A stretch of DNA of 64,000 nt from contig CAVZBZ010000003.1 of assembly GCA_963773665.1 (NCBI GenBank), forward strand, positions 1 through 64,000, given 5' to 3'. A model generated the notes under the pieces. It was given only the letters and a program-made list of their open reading frames with translations. It did no database searches and had not been told where the DNA came from. The position numbers and the translations under genes were made by a program. Source of the stretch: DATJLY01 sp963773665 (lineage in GTDB: Bacteria; Pseudomonadota; Alphaproteobacteria; ATCC43930; CGMCC-115725). The first letter of the stretch is position 1; the number at the start of each line of letters is the position of its first letter. Shown here piece after piece: positions 47,960 to 56,769 of the stretch.

Positions 47960-50551
47960 TTGAGTATGGTGCCTGCCGATATCGCAACCGCGGCGCAGGA
48001 CGCGCCGGCAGCGCTCGAAGCTGCGCCGGTGCAGGTGCGCGGAAAATTTTTCTTCGTCGGCGAGCAAAAATTCTTCGTCAGGGGCGTGACCTACGGGCCG
48101 TTCGGCCCGGGTCCGCACGGCGCCCAGTTCCCCGCGCGCGAGACCGTGAAGCGCGATTTCGCAATGATGCGCGAACTGGGCGCCAACACGCTCCGCATCT
48201 TCACCGTGCCGCCGCTCTGGCTCCTCGACGAGGCGGCGGCGGCGGGCTTGCGCGTTCTCGTCGGCATTCCCTGGGCGCAGCACGTCACGTTCCTCGACGA
48301 CAGCGCGGTCCAGCGCGAGATCATGCGCACCGTCGTCGACGCGGTCCGCGGGCTCGATCGGCACCGCGCGATCCTGGCCTATCTCATCGGCAACGAGATC
48401 CCGCCCGACATGGTGCGCTGGCACGGCGCCGAGCGCGTGCGCGCCTTCCTGAAGCGGCTCTTCGGCATGGTGAAGGAGGCCGATCCCGATCGGCTCGTCT
48501 CCTATGCCAATTTCCCCTCGACCGAATATCTTACGGTCGATTTCACGGATTTCCTGTGCTTCAACGTCTATCTCCACCAGGAGGCGGCGTTCCGGCGCTA
48601 TCTCTCGCGCCTTCACAATCTCGCGGTCGACCGGCCGCTCGTCCTTACCGAGTTCGGCATCGATTCGATGCGCGAGGGCGAGGCCGAGCAGGCGCGCATC
48701 CTGTCGTGGCAGATCCGCACGGCGTTCGAGATGGGCGCGGCCGGGACCTTCGTCTTCGCCTGGACCGACGAGTGGTTCACCGGCGGCCACGCGGTCGAGG
48801 ACTGGGCCTTCGGCGTCGTCGATCGCGCGCGCCGCCCGAAGCCGGCGTTTGCCGCGGTGCAGGAGCGCTACGACGGGCCGATCCCGCCGCGCCTGCCGCG
48901 CACGCCGCGCGTCTCGGTCGTGGTGTGCGCCTACAACGCCGAGCGCACGATGGAGCCGTGCCTCGCCTCGCTCGAGCATTTGAACTACCCGGACTACGAG
49001 GTGATCGTCGTCAATGACGGGTCGAAGGACAGGACGCTCGAGATCTCCGAGAAATTCGGCTACTGCCGCATCGTCAGCCAGCCGAACAAGGGGCTTTCGG
49101 TCGCGCGCAATGTCGGCGCCGAGGCGGCCACCGGCGAGATCGTGGCCTATACCGACAGCGACTGCGTCGCCGATCCCGACTGGCTGACATATCTCGTCGC
49201 CAAGATGGAGACGTCCGATCTCGTCGCCTGCGGCGGCCCGAATTTTCCGCCGCCCGAGGACAGCCTCGTGCCGGCGGCGGTCGCGGTTTCGCCGGGCGGG
49301 CCGACCCATGTCCTGCTGAGCGACGACGTGGCCGAGCACATCGCCGGCTGCAACATGGCGTTTAGGCGCTCCGTGCTGTTGCGGTTGGGCGGGTTCGATC
49401 CGGTCTATCGCGCCGCGGGCGACGATGTCGACATCTGCTGGCGGCTCCAGGACGCGGGCTACACGATCGGCTTCAGCCCGGCGGCCATCGTCTGGCATTT
49501 CCGCCGCAACACGGTCGCGGCCTATATCGGCCAGCAGCGCGGCTACGGCAAGGCCGAGGCGCTCGTCTATTCGAAGCATCCGTTCCGCTTCAACCTGTTC
49601 GGCCAGGCGAAGTGGCTCGGCCGCATCTATGGCGATCTCTCGACCTCGCTGCTGCTGTCGCGCCGGCCGCTGATCTATTCGGGCGTGTTCGGCCGCGGCT
49701 TGTTCCAGACGCTCTACGAGCCGTCGTCCTCGCTCGCGGCGTTCCTGCCGCTGACCTTCGAATGGAACGTGGTCGCGATCGTTCTGGCGCTCGTCGCCAT
49801 TATCGCCGGCGGCTGGGCCTGGCTCATGGCGGCGCCGCTTCTCATCACCTGGGTCATCTGCATCAACGGCGCCTTGCGGGCGCCCATCGACAAGCGCTTT
49901 CGCGGCGTCAAGGCGCGCGCATTGGTGGCGCTCCTCATTTATCTCGGGCCGATCCTGCGCGGCTTCGAGCGCATCAAGTGGCGCATCAAGGAGACGCGCG
50001 CGCCGGAAAGCACCACGGCGCTCGAGCCGCCCATCCAGAAGGCGCGCATCTCGTGGAAGGAGCGCGCGTTCTATCTCTCCTATTGGAGCGATGCGGGCGA
50101 CGACAAGGAGGCGCTTCTGGGCGGCCTCATGCGCTTTCTCGTGCCGCAAAAATACTTCGTGGTGGTGGACCAGGGCTGGGACGAGTGGGATCTGAAGATC
50201 GCGCGGGGCCTGTGGAGCCGCGCCCTCGTTCTCGTCTGCACCGAGAATCACGGCGGTGCGAAGCGGCTGCTGCGCGTGCGCTGCGCCATGCGGCTGTCGC
50301 GGTTCGCGGCTTTCGTGCTGCGCGCCTATGCGCTCGTCGCGGCGGTGGCGCTCATCCTCCATTCGCCGGGGCTCGGCATCGTCGTCGGGCTTTTGGGCCT
50401 TGCGCACGGCGTCAGCATTTCGTTGCGCACCATCGAGTTCGGCGGCCTCATGCACCGCATCATCGAGACGGTGGCGCAGCGCGCGGAACTCTCGCCACTC
50501 GAACCTTCGCGTTCCGCCTCGGCGCGCGCGCGCGAGGCGAAGGCCGCCTGA
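47960..50551 (+). CDS. Glycoside hydrolase (clan GH-A)-glycosyltransferase family 2 fusion
   Basis: An 863-residue fusion. Residues 25-305 form a (beta/alpha)8 glycosidase of clan GH-A: FFVRGVTYGPFGP at the start, the acid/base in YLIGNEIPPD (E146) and the nucleophile in LVLTEFGIDSM (E231). Residues 316-560 are a GT2 domain: VSVVVCAYNAERTMEPCLASL, VVNDGSKDRT, YTDSDCVADPDW (DxD), AAGDDVDICWRLQDAG and QQRGYGK. Two or three membrane helices follow at about 604-668, with a hydrophobic region near 775-810. There is no signal peptide, so the glycosidase domain would be cytoplasmic. The start is TTG with AAGGAG; ATG 6 bp later is an alternative. Confidence 0.83.
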   Translation: MSMVPADIATAAQDAPAALEAAPVQVRGKFFFVGEQKFFVRGVTYGPFGPGPHGAQFPARETVKRDFAMMRELGANTLRIFTVPPLWLLDEAAAAGLRVLVGIPWAQHVTFLDDSAVQREIMRTVVDAVRGLDRHRAILAYLIGNEIPPDMVRWHGAERVRAFLKRLFGMVKEADPDRLVSYANFPSTEYLTVDFTDFLCFNVYLHQEAAFRRYLSRLHNLAVDRPLVLTEFGIDSMREGEAEQARILSWQIRTAFEMGAAGTFVFAWTDEWFTGGHAVEDWAFGVVDRARRPKPAFAAVQERYDGPIPPRLPRTPRVSVVVCAYNAERTMEPCLASLEHLNYPDYEVIVVNDGSKDRTLEISEKFGYCRIVSQPNKGLSVARNVGAEAATGEIVAYTDSDCVADPDWLTYLVAKMETSDLVACGGPNFPPPEDSLVPAAVAVSPGGPTHVLLSDDVAEHIAGCNMAFRRSVLLRLGGFDPVYRAAGDDVDICWRLQDAGYTIGFSPAAIVWHFRRNTVAAYIGQQRGYGKAEALVYSKHPFRFNLFGQAKWLGRIYGDLSTSLLLSRRPLIYSGVFGRGLFQTLYEPSSSLAAFLPLTFEWNVVAIVLALVAIIAGGWAWLMAAPLLITWVICINGALRAPIDKRFRGVKARALVALLIYLGPILRGFERIKWRIKETRAPESTTALEPPIQKARISWKERAFYLSYWSDAGDDKEALLGGLMRFLVPQKYFVVVDQGWDEWDLKIARGLWSRALVLVCTENHGGAKRLLRVRCAMRLSRFAAFVLRAYALVAAVALILHSPGLGIVVGLLGLAHGVSISLRTIEFGGLMHRIIETVAQRAELSPLEPSRSASARAREAKAA

Positions 50552-50558
50552 CGCGGCG

Positions 50559-50714
50559 ATGCCCTATCTCGCGAAAAGCTGCTGCCTTATCTGTGGCCCT
50601 ATCGCGGGCGCTTTTCCTGGGCGCTGCTGCAGGTGCGCGCTCGTCGAGCGCGGCGCGTTCGCCGATCTCTACAACACCCAGTTCGCCGAAACCGTGAAGG
50701 CAAACCCCGGCTGA
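50559..50714 (+). pseudogene. Remnant of an ABC exporter gene, both ends joined by an internal deletion
   Basis: After MPYLAK (ATG 8 bp past the fusion-gene stop), one frame reads LLPYLWPYRGRFSWALLQV, the usual start of the membrane domain of an MsbA-like ABC exporter. Near 50640 it switches to LVERGAFADLYNTQFAETV, the typical last 20-30 residues of the ABC ATPase domain (LVExGxHxEL...LYxxQF). About 1.6 kb of coding sequence would be missing between them. The first frame also lacks one A in an A-run (GCGAAAAGC) for MPYLAKK-LLPYL to be continuous. Non-functional. Confidence 0.7.
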
Positions 50715-50717
50715 AGC

Positions 50718-51140
50718 TCAATCCCCCTTGCCGGAAACCGCGGCGACGGGATGCACGCCGCCCGGGCTCGCGCGGTCCGTTGCCGATCCGGCGATGACCG
50801 GTCCGCCTTTCGACGTATGGATCACCTCGATGCCGGCGACGCCGAGCATGGCGGCGATGACCAGCGCCGCCGCGACCGCGCCGGTGCGGCGCCGTCGCTT
50901 GATGCGCGCCATGTGCTGTTCGACGATGCGGCGCAGGCGCTCCTCGCCGGCGCGCGGAAGCTCGGCTGCGATCGCGTCCGCAAGCGCGCGCAGCAGCGCG
51001 TTCTGGCGGCAATAGGCCTCGATCCGCGTCGCGTCCCGGGGGTTGGCGTCGAGATGAGCCTCGATGGCGTCGTCCCGCGCGTGCGGCAGGCGCCCATCGA
51101 CATAAAGCTGCAGTTCCTCTTCCGTCACCGGACGCCACAT
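50718..51140 (-). CDS. Anti-sigma factor-like membrane protein, no sigma partner nearby
   Basis: A 140-residue protein. MWRPVTEEELQLYVDGRLPHARDDAIEAHLDANPRDATRIEAYC is the typical N-terminus of alphaproteobacterial anti-sigma factors (ELQxYVDGRL). One membrane helix (about 87-107, GAVAAALVIAAMLGVAGIEV) is followed by a short periplasmic tail of about 33 residues. No ECF sigma gene is adjacent; the upstream gene encodes TerC. It converges with the ABC exporter remnant, 3 bp away. Confidence 0.75.
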   Translation of the reverse strand: MWRPVTEEELQLYVDGRLPHARDDAIEAHLDANPRDATRIEAYCRQNALLRALADAIAAELPRAGEERLRRIVEQHMARIKRRRRTGAVAAALVIAAMLGVAGIEVIHTSKGGPVIAGSATDRASPGGVHPVAAVSGKGD

Positions 51141-51244
51141 CGCACGCGCCTCCCCCTTTTTCTGTTTCTCTATGCCCGCGCAGAACGCAGAGCGCGCCCC
51201 GATGCTCCATGCTCGCCAGCGCGGTGGGGTCGACGCGCCGCTCT

Positions 51245-51838
51245 TCAACCGCCGAGCGCCGCCAGCTCCGCCGTCCCGTCCCATATGAGGCGGAGCGCGA
51301 CCAGCGTGACGGCCGCGAGCCCGATCCAGCTTATCCAACGGTAACGCTCCATCAGCCTGGCCAAAAACCCGGCTGCCGCGCCCATCAATGCGACCGAGAG
51401 GACGAGGCCCGCGGCGAGCACGGCGAAATGGTCGCGCGCCGCGCCCGCGACCGCGAGCACGTTGTCGAGCGACATGGAGATGTCGGCCGCCAGCACTTGG
51501 AGGAGCGCCGCGCCAAAGCTTTTGCCGCGCGCCGCGTGCGGGGCCGCCTCCCGAGAGCGCTCAAGCCGCAGCTCTCGGTAGAGCTTCCAGGCGACGAACA
51601 GCAGCAGGATGCCGCCGGCGAGGGTCAGGCCGATGATGGCGAGAAGCCGCATCGCCACCGTCGCGAGCGCGATGCGGAAGAGCGTCGCCGCGGCCGTGCC
51701 GGCAAGGATGACGCGCCTGCGCTCGCGCGCCGGCAGCGCCGCCGCGGCCATCGCCACCGCGATCGCATTGTCGCCGGCAAGCGCCACGTCGATGACGACG
51801 ACCGAGGCAAAGGCGGAGAGCGCGCCGGGATCGAACAT
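51245..51838 (-). CDS. TerC family integral membrane protein (YjbE-like)
   Basis: A 197-residue membrane protein with about six or seven helices. The two family repeats are visible: VVVIDVALAGDNAIAVAMAA and VLAADISMSLDNVLAVAGAA, each with the GDN/LDN acidic motif in the membrane. TerC proteins are linked to Mn(II) export or metal loading of exoenzymes. A short arginine-rich cytoplasmic loop separates the halves. It is divergent from the MFS gene with 47 bp between starts. Confidence 0.85.
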   Translation of the reverse strand: MFDPGALSAFASVVVIDVALAGDNAIAVAMAAAALPARERRRVILAGTAAATLFRIALATVAMRLLAIIGLTLAGGILLLFVAWKLYRELRLERSREAAPHAARGKSFGAALLQVLAADISMSLDNVLAVAGAARDHFAVLAAGLVLSVALMGAAAGFLARLMERYRWISWIGLAAVTLVALRLIWDGTAELAALGG

Positions 51839-51885
51839 GGTGGTGCGCGTAGCACGAACCGCGAAATCCCGGTAGTAGACGAGGC

Positions 51886-53010
51886 GTGACCCCGTCCTTC
51901 CGCCTTGCGCTGTTCTATGCCGGGTATTTTCTCGCGGTCGGCGTGCAATTGCCGTTCTGGCCGGTATGGCTTGCCGGGCGCGGCCTCGGCGCGGCCGAGA
52001 TCGGCGCTCTCCTCGCGCTCAGCCAGTGGGTGAAGGTCGCGGCCAATCCAATGCTCGGCGTCATGGCCGACCGGGCACGCGATCGGCGCCGCTTCATGGT
52101 GCTGCTCGGCGCCGTTGCCGCGGCGGGATATGCGTTCTGCGTGCCGGCGCGGAGCTTTGCTGCGATCCTCGCGCCGAGCCTTCTCGCGGCCGCCGCCTCG
52201 GCGGCGCTGCTGCCCCTGGCCGATGCGACGACGCTCGCGCTGGGCGCGGGCGGCGGGGTCGATTACGGCCGCGTGCGGCTTTGGGGAACGGTCGCCTTCA
52301 TCGCCGCGACGCTCGCCGGAGGACGCATGCTCACGGGGCGGTCGAGCGAGTGGGTGCTCGGGCTGATGATCGCCGTCGCCATCTTCATCGCGCTCACCTG
52401 CGCGCTGCTGCCGCGCGGCGTGGGCGCGGCAGAGGCCGGTCCCCGCGCACCCTGGCGCGCGCTTCTCACGGGGCGGAACGCAGTCTTCATCGCGGCGGCG
52501 ATGCTCGTGCAGTCGAGCCATGCCGTCTATTACGCCTTCGGTACGCTCTACTGGCAGCGTCTCGGGCATTCCGACATGACGATCGCGGCGCTTTGGGCGG
52601 AAGGCGCGGTCGCGGAGGTGGCGCTGTTCTACGCGGGCGCGCGCCTCATGCGGCGCGCAGGGCCCGGCGCGCTCATGGCGGCGGGCGGCTTCGGCGCGCT
52701 CGCCCGCTGGACCGTTACGTCATTCGTCACGTCCGCGCCGGCGCTCGCGCTCGTGCAGCCGTTGCACGCGCTCTCCTTTGCCGCAACGCACCTGGGCGCG
52801 ATGCATTATCTCGCGCGCCGGGTGCCGCGGGGCGCGGCCGGAACGGCGCAATCGCTATACAACGCGATCGTCGGCGGCGCGGGGTTCGGGCTTGCCTCGC
52901 TCGCGGCGGGGGCGCTTTACGGGCGCTACGGCGGGGAGGCCTATCTTGCGATGGCTGCGATGGCGGGGCTGGGCGGGCTTTTGGCCCTCGTCATCGCGCG
53001 CGCGGATTGA
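51886..53010 (+). CDS. MFS transporter, HcaT/MFS_1-like
   Basis: A 374-residue permease with about 12 membrane helices. FRLALFYAGYFLAVGVQLPFWPVWLAGRGLGAAEIG and VAANPMLGVMADRARDRRRF carry the MFS loop motif. VDYGRVRLWGTVAFIAATLAGG matches the 3-phenylpropionate/nucleoside-type (MFS_1_like) group. Substrate unknown. The GTG start has only GACGAGGC nearby, and the next Met codon is far inside the protein. Confidence 0.83.
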   Translation: MTPSFRLALFYAGYFLAVGVQLPFWPVWLAGRGLGAAEIGALLALSQWVKVAANPMLGVMADRARDRRRFMVLLGAVAAAGYAFCVPARSFAAILAPSLLAAAASAALLPLADATTLALGAGGGVDYGRVRLWGTVAFIAATLAGGRMLTGRSSEWVLGLMIAVAIFIALTCALLPRGVGAAEAGPRAPWRALLTGRNAVFIAAAMLVQSSHAVYYAFGTLYWQRLGHSDMTIAALWAEGAVAEVALFYAGARLMRRAGPGALMAAGGFGALARWTVTSFVTSAPALALVQPLHALSFAATHLGAMHYLARRVPRGAAGTAQSLYNAIVGGAGFGLASLAAGALYGRYGGEAYLAMAAMAGLGGLLALVIARAD

Positions 53011-53016
53011 GCCCTG

Positions 53017-53487
53017 CTATTTGCACACGCGATATGATTTTTCGTGCTCGATCGCGAGTTCCGCCGCGTAATTGCGGAACTCGGTGCCATCGAACTTCGT
53101 AGCCTGCGACAGGAACGTGGCGGAACGGGCGCAGATCACCGGCCGCTGTTCGGCGCCGCTGCGCATGGAAAGCTCGTTGGCGATCTGCGTCAGGAATTTG
53201 TCGAGGCTCGCCTCGGGGCTGCGCGCGCCGTCGCGGCGGAAATAGTCGATGAGCTGGTGCTGGTATTGCACCAGGGTGTCGCGATTGCGCACGGTAAAGT
53301 CGCGATAGTACGTGACGTTGCACGTATCGCTCAGCACCATCAACTCGGTCTGGTAGCGGATCGCCTGATCGGCCTCGATGTCCGCCGGCTTGTAGCAGGG
53401 CGCCGCATGAGCGGGAAGGGCGGTGGAGAGCGCGACGACCAGCGCCGCCGTCGCGGCGAAAGCTTTGCGTGCTGCGAAGTGCGTCAT
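53017..53487 (-). CDS. Secreted protein of unknown function
   Basis: A 156-residue protein with a signal peptide (KAFAATAALVVALSTALPAHA, cleavage before APCYKP). The mature part of about 127 residues is mainly helical (LVQYQHQLIDYFRRDGARSP, DKFLTQIANELSMRSGAEQ) and has four cysteines (CYKP, DTCN, VICA, YRVC), suggesting two disulfides. It is found next to DedA-type genes; no family can be named. It starts 10 bp after the dedA stop on the same strand, so cotranscription is likely. Confidence 0.65.
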   Translation of the reverse strand: MTHFAARKAFAATAALVVALSTALPAHAAPCYKPADIEADQAIRYQTELMVLSDTCNVTYYRDFTVRNRDTLVQYQHQLIDYFRRDGARSPEASLDKFLTQIANELSMRSGAEQRPVICARSATFLSQATKFDGTEFRNYAAELAIEHEKSYRVCK

Positions 53488-53497
53488 GATGGACCCC

Positions 53498-54106
53498 CTA
53501 AAGTCGCGACACCGCGGTTTCGGCCTCGGCGACGCGACGCCTGCGATTGCGGCGCAGGCGATGCGCGACATGTCCCCCGACCAGAAGGACGACGAAGACG
53601 CCCAGCAAGACGAGGCTCATCTGATGCATGACGTGGCCGAGCATGCGCTCCAGCGCGTGGCCGCACAAAAAGCCGATGCCGACGAACGCGCACGCCCAGA
53701 TGAACGCGGCGAGGAAATTGAACGCAAGGAAGCGGCGCCAGCTGATGCCGCTGATGCCGAGCGCGAAGGACGAGAAATTGCGCACGCCATAGATGAAGCG
53801 GAAGCTCAGGATGAAGCCGACATCGTAGCGCTTCAGCCAGGCGAGCGCGCGGTCGACGCGTTTGCGCCAGTCGGGCCGCCGCGCCATCAGGCGCAGGCCG
53901 AAATGACGGCCGATCCAGAAATAGCATTGGTCGCCGGCAAAGCTTCCAAGCCATGCCGCGACAATAAGAATGGGCGCGCTCAAAACTCCCTGCGCGGCCG
54001 CGAAGCCGGCGAGGAGAACGAAAGTCTCTCCCTCGAAGAACGTCCAGACCAGAGTAACGAGGTAGGACCACGCGCCGTGTTCGAGGATGAAACGTTCTAC
54101 GTCCAT
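53498..54106 (-). CDS. DedA family membrane protein
   Basis: A 202-residue DedA/SNARE-associated-type membrane protein with about five helices. LVWTFFEGETFVLLAGFAAAQG contains the conserved F/YxE segment, GSFAGDQCYFWIGRHFG is the G(D/x)xxxYxxGRxxG motif, and RFIYGVRNFSSFALGISGISWRRFLAFNFLAAFIWA the RF(I/V)PxxR-like motif. The family is linked to undecaprenyl-phosphate or phospholipid flipping and the proton gradient. Arg-rich C-terminus. Confidence 0.88.
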   Translation of the reverse strand: MDVERFILEHGAWSYLVTLVWTFFEGETFVLLAGFAAAQGVLSAPILIVAAWLGSFAGDQCYFWIGRHFGLRLMARRPDWRKRVDRALAWLKRYDVGFILSFRFIYGVRNFSSFALGISGISWRRFLAFNFLAAFIWACAFVGIGFLCGHALERMLGHVMHQMSLVLLGVFVVLLVGGHVAHRLRRNRRRRVAEAETAVSRL

Positions 54107-54177
54107 CTACTCGTTTCGCCTCCCTCGATCGCAATCCTAATCCGGACGGGCGATAGGGTCGAGGGAAGAATGCCGCG

Positions 54178-54672
54178 CTAGCCCGCGCTGTCGATGCGGT
54201 CGAAGTATCGTTTAATCTCGGTGAAGATGAGTGCAGCGCACACAACGAAGAGCGCAAGCCCGATGCCGTAGAGCGCGCCGCCGACCGAGGCCGCGAGCGC
54301 AGCGCCGGCAAGCCCCAGTACGCCCAGCACGGCGATCGTGACGGCAAGCGTATCCGGCCCCGCCACCGAGATCGGCAGCAGGAATCCCACCTCCGCACCG
54401 TCGAGCTGGCGCTTTGCCCGCAGCGCGACCACCACTACCGCAATTGCGAAGGTGAGCATGCCCGAGAGATACGTGGCCCGGTCGGGGGCGCCGCTTGCGG
54501 TGAACAGGCCGAGCACCGCGGCAAATGCAAGAAAGACATAGCCGAGCCAAGGGCCGACGAGGCGCCACACCTCGCGCGCCGGCACCGGCGGCGCGGTCGG
54601 TGGTTGCTCATTTTGCGATGCAGCAGGAGTGTGTGCGTGTTTCACACCGCATGAGATAAAGCATCGCCGCAT
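54178..54672 (-). CDS. Predicted four-helix membrane protein of unknown function
   Basis: About 164 residues. After a polar, proline-rich N-terminus (AASQNEQPPTAPPVPAREVW) come four hydrophobic helices: GYVFLAFAAVLGLFTASG, YLSGMLTFAIAVVVVALRA, TLAVTIAVLGVLGLAGAALA and ALYGIGLALFVVCAALIF. The C-terminus EIKRYFDRIDSAG is polar. No family is recognised. The start could also be a GTG eight codons later (VKHAHTP). It is divergent from a CoA-transferase gene. Confidence 0.5.
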   Translation of the reverse strand: MRRCFISCGVKHAHTPAASQNEQPPTAPPVPAREVWRLVGPWLGYVFLAFAAVLGLFTASGAPDRATYLSGMLTFAIAVVVVALRAKRQLDGAEVGFLLPISVAGPDTLAVTIAVLGVLGLAGAALAASVGGALYGIGLALFVVCAALIFTEIKRYFDRIDSAG

Positions 54673-54723
54673 GTTCCGGCAAGAGTCTTGCCCCGATGCG
54701 GCCGAGGTCGGATATTGTGCGGC

Positions 54724-55896
54724 ATGAGCAGCCTCCCCCTCGCCCGCTTCAAGGTCGTCGATCTGACACGCGTGCGCGCCGGTCCGACCTGCGTGCGCCA
54801 GCTCGCCGATTGGGGCGCCGACGTGATCAAGGTCGAGGCAGTGGGCGGCGACGGCGGCCTCGGCGGCGAGCGGCACGGGCCGGATTTCCAGAATTTGCAC
54901 CGCAACAAACGCAGCATCACCCTCAATCTAAAGACGCCGGAGGGGCTCGAGATCCTGAAGGCGCTGGTGCGGAACGCCGACGTTCTCGTCGAGAACTACC
55001 GGCCCGACGTCAAATTCCGCCTCGGCATCGACTACGAGAGCCTGAAGCCGGTCAACAAGCGCCTCGTCTATGCCAGCATCTCGGGATTCGGCCAGACCGG
55101 CCCCTATCGCGAGCGGCCCGGCGTCGATCAGATCGCGCAGGGCATGGGCGGGCTCATGTCGGTGACCGGGCTGCCGGGGCAGGGGCCGGTCCGGGTCGGC
55201 ATCCCGATCGCCGACCTCACCGCCGGCATTTTCTGCGCCATGGGCATTCTCGTGGCATTGCTCGAGCGCGAGCAATCGGGCGAGGGGCAGTGGGTCGAAA
55301 GCTCGCTCCTCTCGGCCGAGATCGCCATGCTCGATTTCCAGGCGGCGCGCTGGCTCATGGCCAAGGAGGTGCCGGGCCAGGCCGGCAACAACCATCCGAC
55401 CAACATCCCCTCGGGCGTGTTCCGCACCAAGGACGGGCACATCAACATCGCCTCGGCCGGGCAGGAGATGTTCCAGCGTTTTTGCACCGCGGCCGGGCTC
55501 AAGAGCCTGCTCGACGATGCGCAATTCAACACCGCCAAAGCGCGGAGCAAGAATCGCGACAAGCTCAACGCGATCATGGAGGAAGTGACGGCGACCAAGA
55601 GCTCGGCCGAGTGGATCGACATCCTGAACCAAGCCGGCGTGCCGTGCGGCCCGATCTACCGCATCGACGAGACCTTCGCCGATCCGCAGGTGAAGCACCT
55701 GGGCATAGCGCAAGGCGTGGACCACCCGACGCTCGGGCGCATCGACCTCGTCGGCCAGGCGGTGACCTTGAGCCGCACGCCGTCGCAGCTCAGGACCGCG
55801 ACGCCCGAGCGCGGCGAGCACACCGACGCGGTGCTGCGCGACCTCGGCTACGATGACGCGGCGATCGCGCGCCTGCGCCAGGCGGGCGTCGTCTGA
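54724..55896 (+). CDS. CaiB/BaiF family CoA-transferase
   Basis: A 390-residue family III CoA-transferase. LARFKVVDLTRVRAGPTCVRQLADWGADVIKVE is the CoA-binding opening, with the family GP motif; LHRNKRSITLNLKTPEGLEI, ISGFGQTGPY and GVDQIAQGMGGLMSVTG are conserved. DLTAGIFCAMGILVALLERE and the C-terminal QAGVPCGPIYRIDETFADPQVK follow. The active-site Asp usually lies near 170 (IPIADLTAG). It transfers CoA between carboxylic acids; the substrate is unknown. It is followed after 10 bp by an enoyl-CoA hydratase gene, suggesting one degradation route. Confidence 0.88.
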   Translation: MSSLPLARFKVVDLTRVRAGPTCVRQLADWGADVIKVEAVGGDGGLGGERHGPDFQNLHRNKRSITLNLKTPEGLEILKALVRNADVLVENYRPDVKFRLGIDYESLKPVNKRLVYASISGFGQTGPYRERPGVDQIAQGMGGLMSVTGLPGQGPVRVGIPIADLTAGIFCAMGILVALLEREQSGEGQWVESSLLSAEIAMLDFQAARWLMAKEVPGQAGNNHPTNIPSGVFRTKDGHINIASAGQEMFQRFCTAAGLKSLLDDAQFNTAKARSKNRDKLNAIMEEVTATKSSAEWIDILNQAGVPCGPIYRIDETFADPQVKHLGIAQGVDHPTLGRIDLVGQAVTLSRTPSQLRTATPERGEHTDAVLRDLGYDDAAIARLRQAGVV

Positions 55897-55906
55897 GGAG
55901 AAGAAA

Positions 55907-56701
55907 ATGATTTCCCCGACCGAGCGCATGATCGCCGAAGTGGACGGACCGATCGGCTGGCTCACCTTCAACAACCCGTCGCGCCGCAACGCCGTCTCGC
56001 TCGACATGTGGCAGGCGATCCCGGAAATCCTCGATGCGTTCGAGCGCGATCCGGCGGTGCGCGTCATCGTTCTGACGGGCGCGGGCGACAAGGCCTTCGT
56101 CTCGGGCGCCGACATTTCCGAGTTCGAGCAGAACCGCTCCTCGCCCGAGGCGGTGGCGCGCTATGACGAGATCGGTGCGCGCGCCCAGTCGCGCATCAGC
56201 AATGCGGCGAAGCCGACGATCGCCATGATCCGCGGCTTCTGCATGGGCGGCGGCGTGGGCGTCGCGCTGTCGTGCGACCTGCGCATCGCGTCGCAGAGCG
56301 CGCAGTTCGGCATTCCGGCGGCAAAGCTCGGCATCGGCTATCGCGTCGATGGCCTGACCAAGCTGCTGGCGCTCGTCGGCCCCGCCTTCGCCAAGGAGAT
56401 TTTCTATACCGCGCGCCGCTTCACGGCGGTCGAAGCGCACGGCATGGGGCTCGTCAACCGCGTGCTGCCGGATGGGGAGATCGAGGGTTTCGTGCGCTCC
56501 TATTGCGGCATGATCGCCGAGAACGCGCCGTTAAGCCTCGCCGCCACGAAAGGGATCGTCACCGAACTCGCGAAGCTTTCCTCCGAGGTCGACCGCGCGC
56601 GCTGCGAGGATCTGGTGCGGCGCTGCTTCGAGAGCGAGGACTATGTCGAGGGCCGCCGCGCCTTCATGGAAAAGCGCAAGCCGCAGTTCCGGGGGCGGTA
56701 A
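55907..56701 (+). CDS. Enoyl-CoA hydratase/isomerase family protein
   Basis: A 264-residue crotonase-fold protein. IGWLTFNNPSRRNAVSLDMWQ opens the CoA-binding part, and VLTGAGDKAFVSGADISEFE forms the first oxyanion-hole strand. KPTIAMIRGFCMGGGVGVALSCDLRIAS is the second. The Glu pair of classical hydratases is not obvious (SAQFGIPAAKLGIGY), so isomerase, hydrolase or a variant hydratase is possible. AGGAGAAGAAA precedes the ATG. It is probably coexpressed with the CoA-transferase gene upstream. Confidence 0.87.
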   Translation: MISPTERMIAEVDGPIGWLTFNNPSRRNAVSLDMWQAIPEILDAFERDPAVRVIVLTGAGDKAFVSGADISEFEQNRSSPEAVARYDEIGARAQSRISNAAKPTIAMIRGFCMGGGVGVALSCDLRIASQSAQFGIPAAKLGIGYRVDGLTKLLALVGPAFAKEIFYTARRFTAVEAHGMGLVNRVLPDGEIEGFVRSYCGMIAENAPLSLAATKGIVTELAKLSSEVDRARCEDLVRRCFESEDYVEGRRAFMEKRKPQFRGR

Positions 56702-56769
56702 GGCGCGAATAGTGTCGAGGGCCGGGACAAGCCCGGCCATGATGCCTCAAAGAATGTTCCGGTGACGCG

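Noticed and set aside
46865..50455. Very long minus-strand open frame opposite galE and the GH-GT2 fusion
   Set aside because: It is a shadow of the real coding frames caused by codon bias; no domain or credible start.
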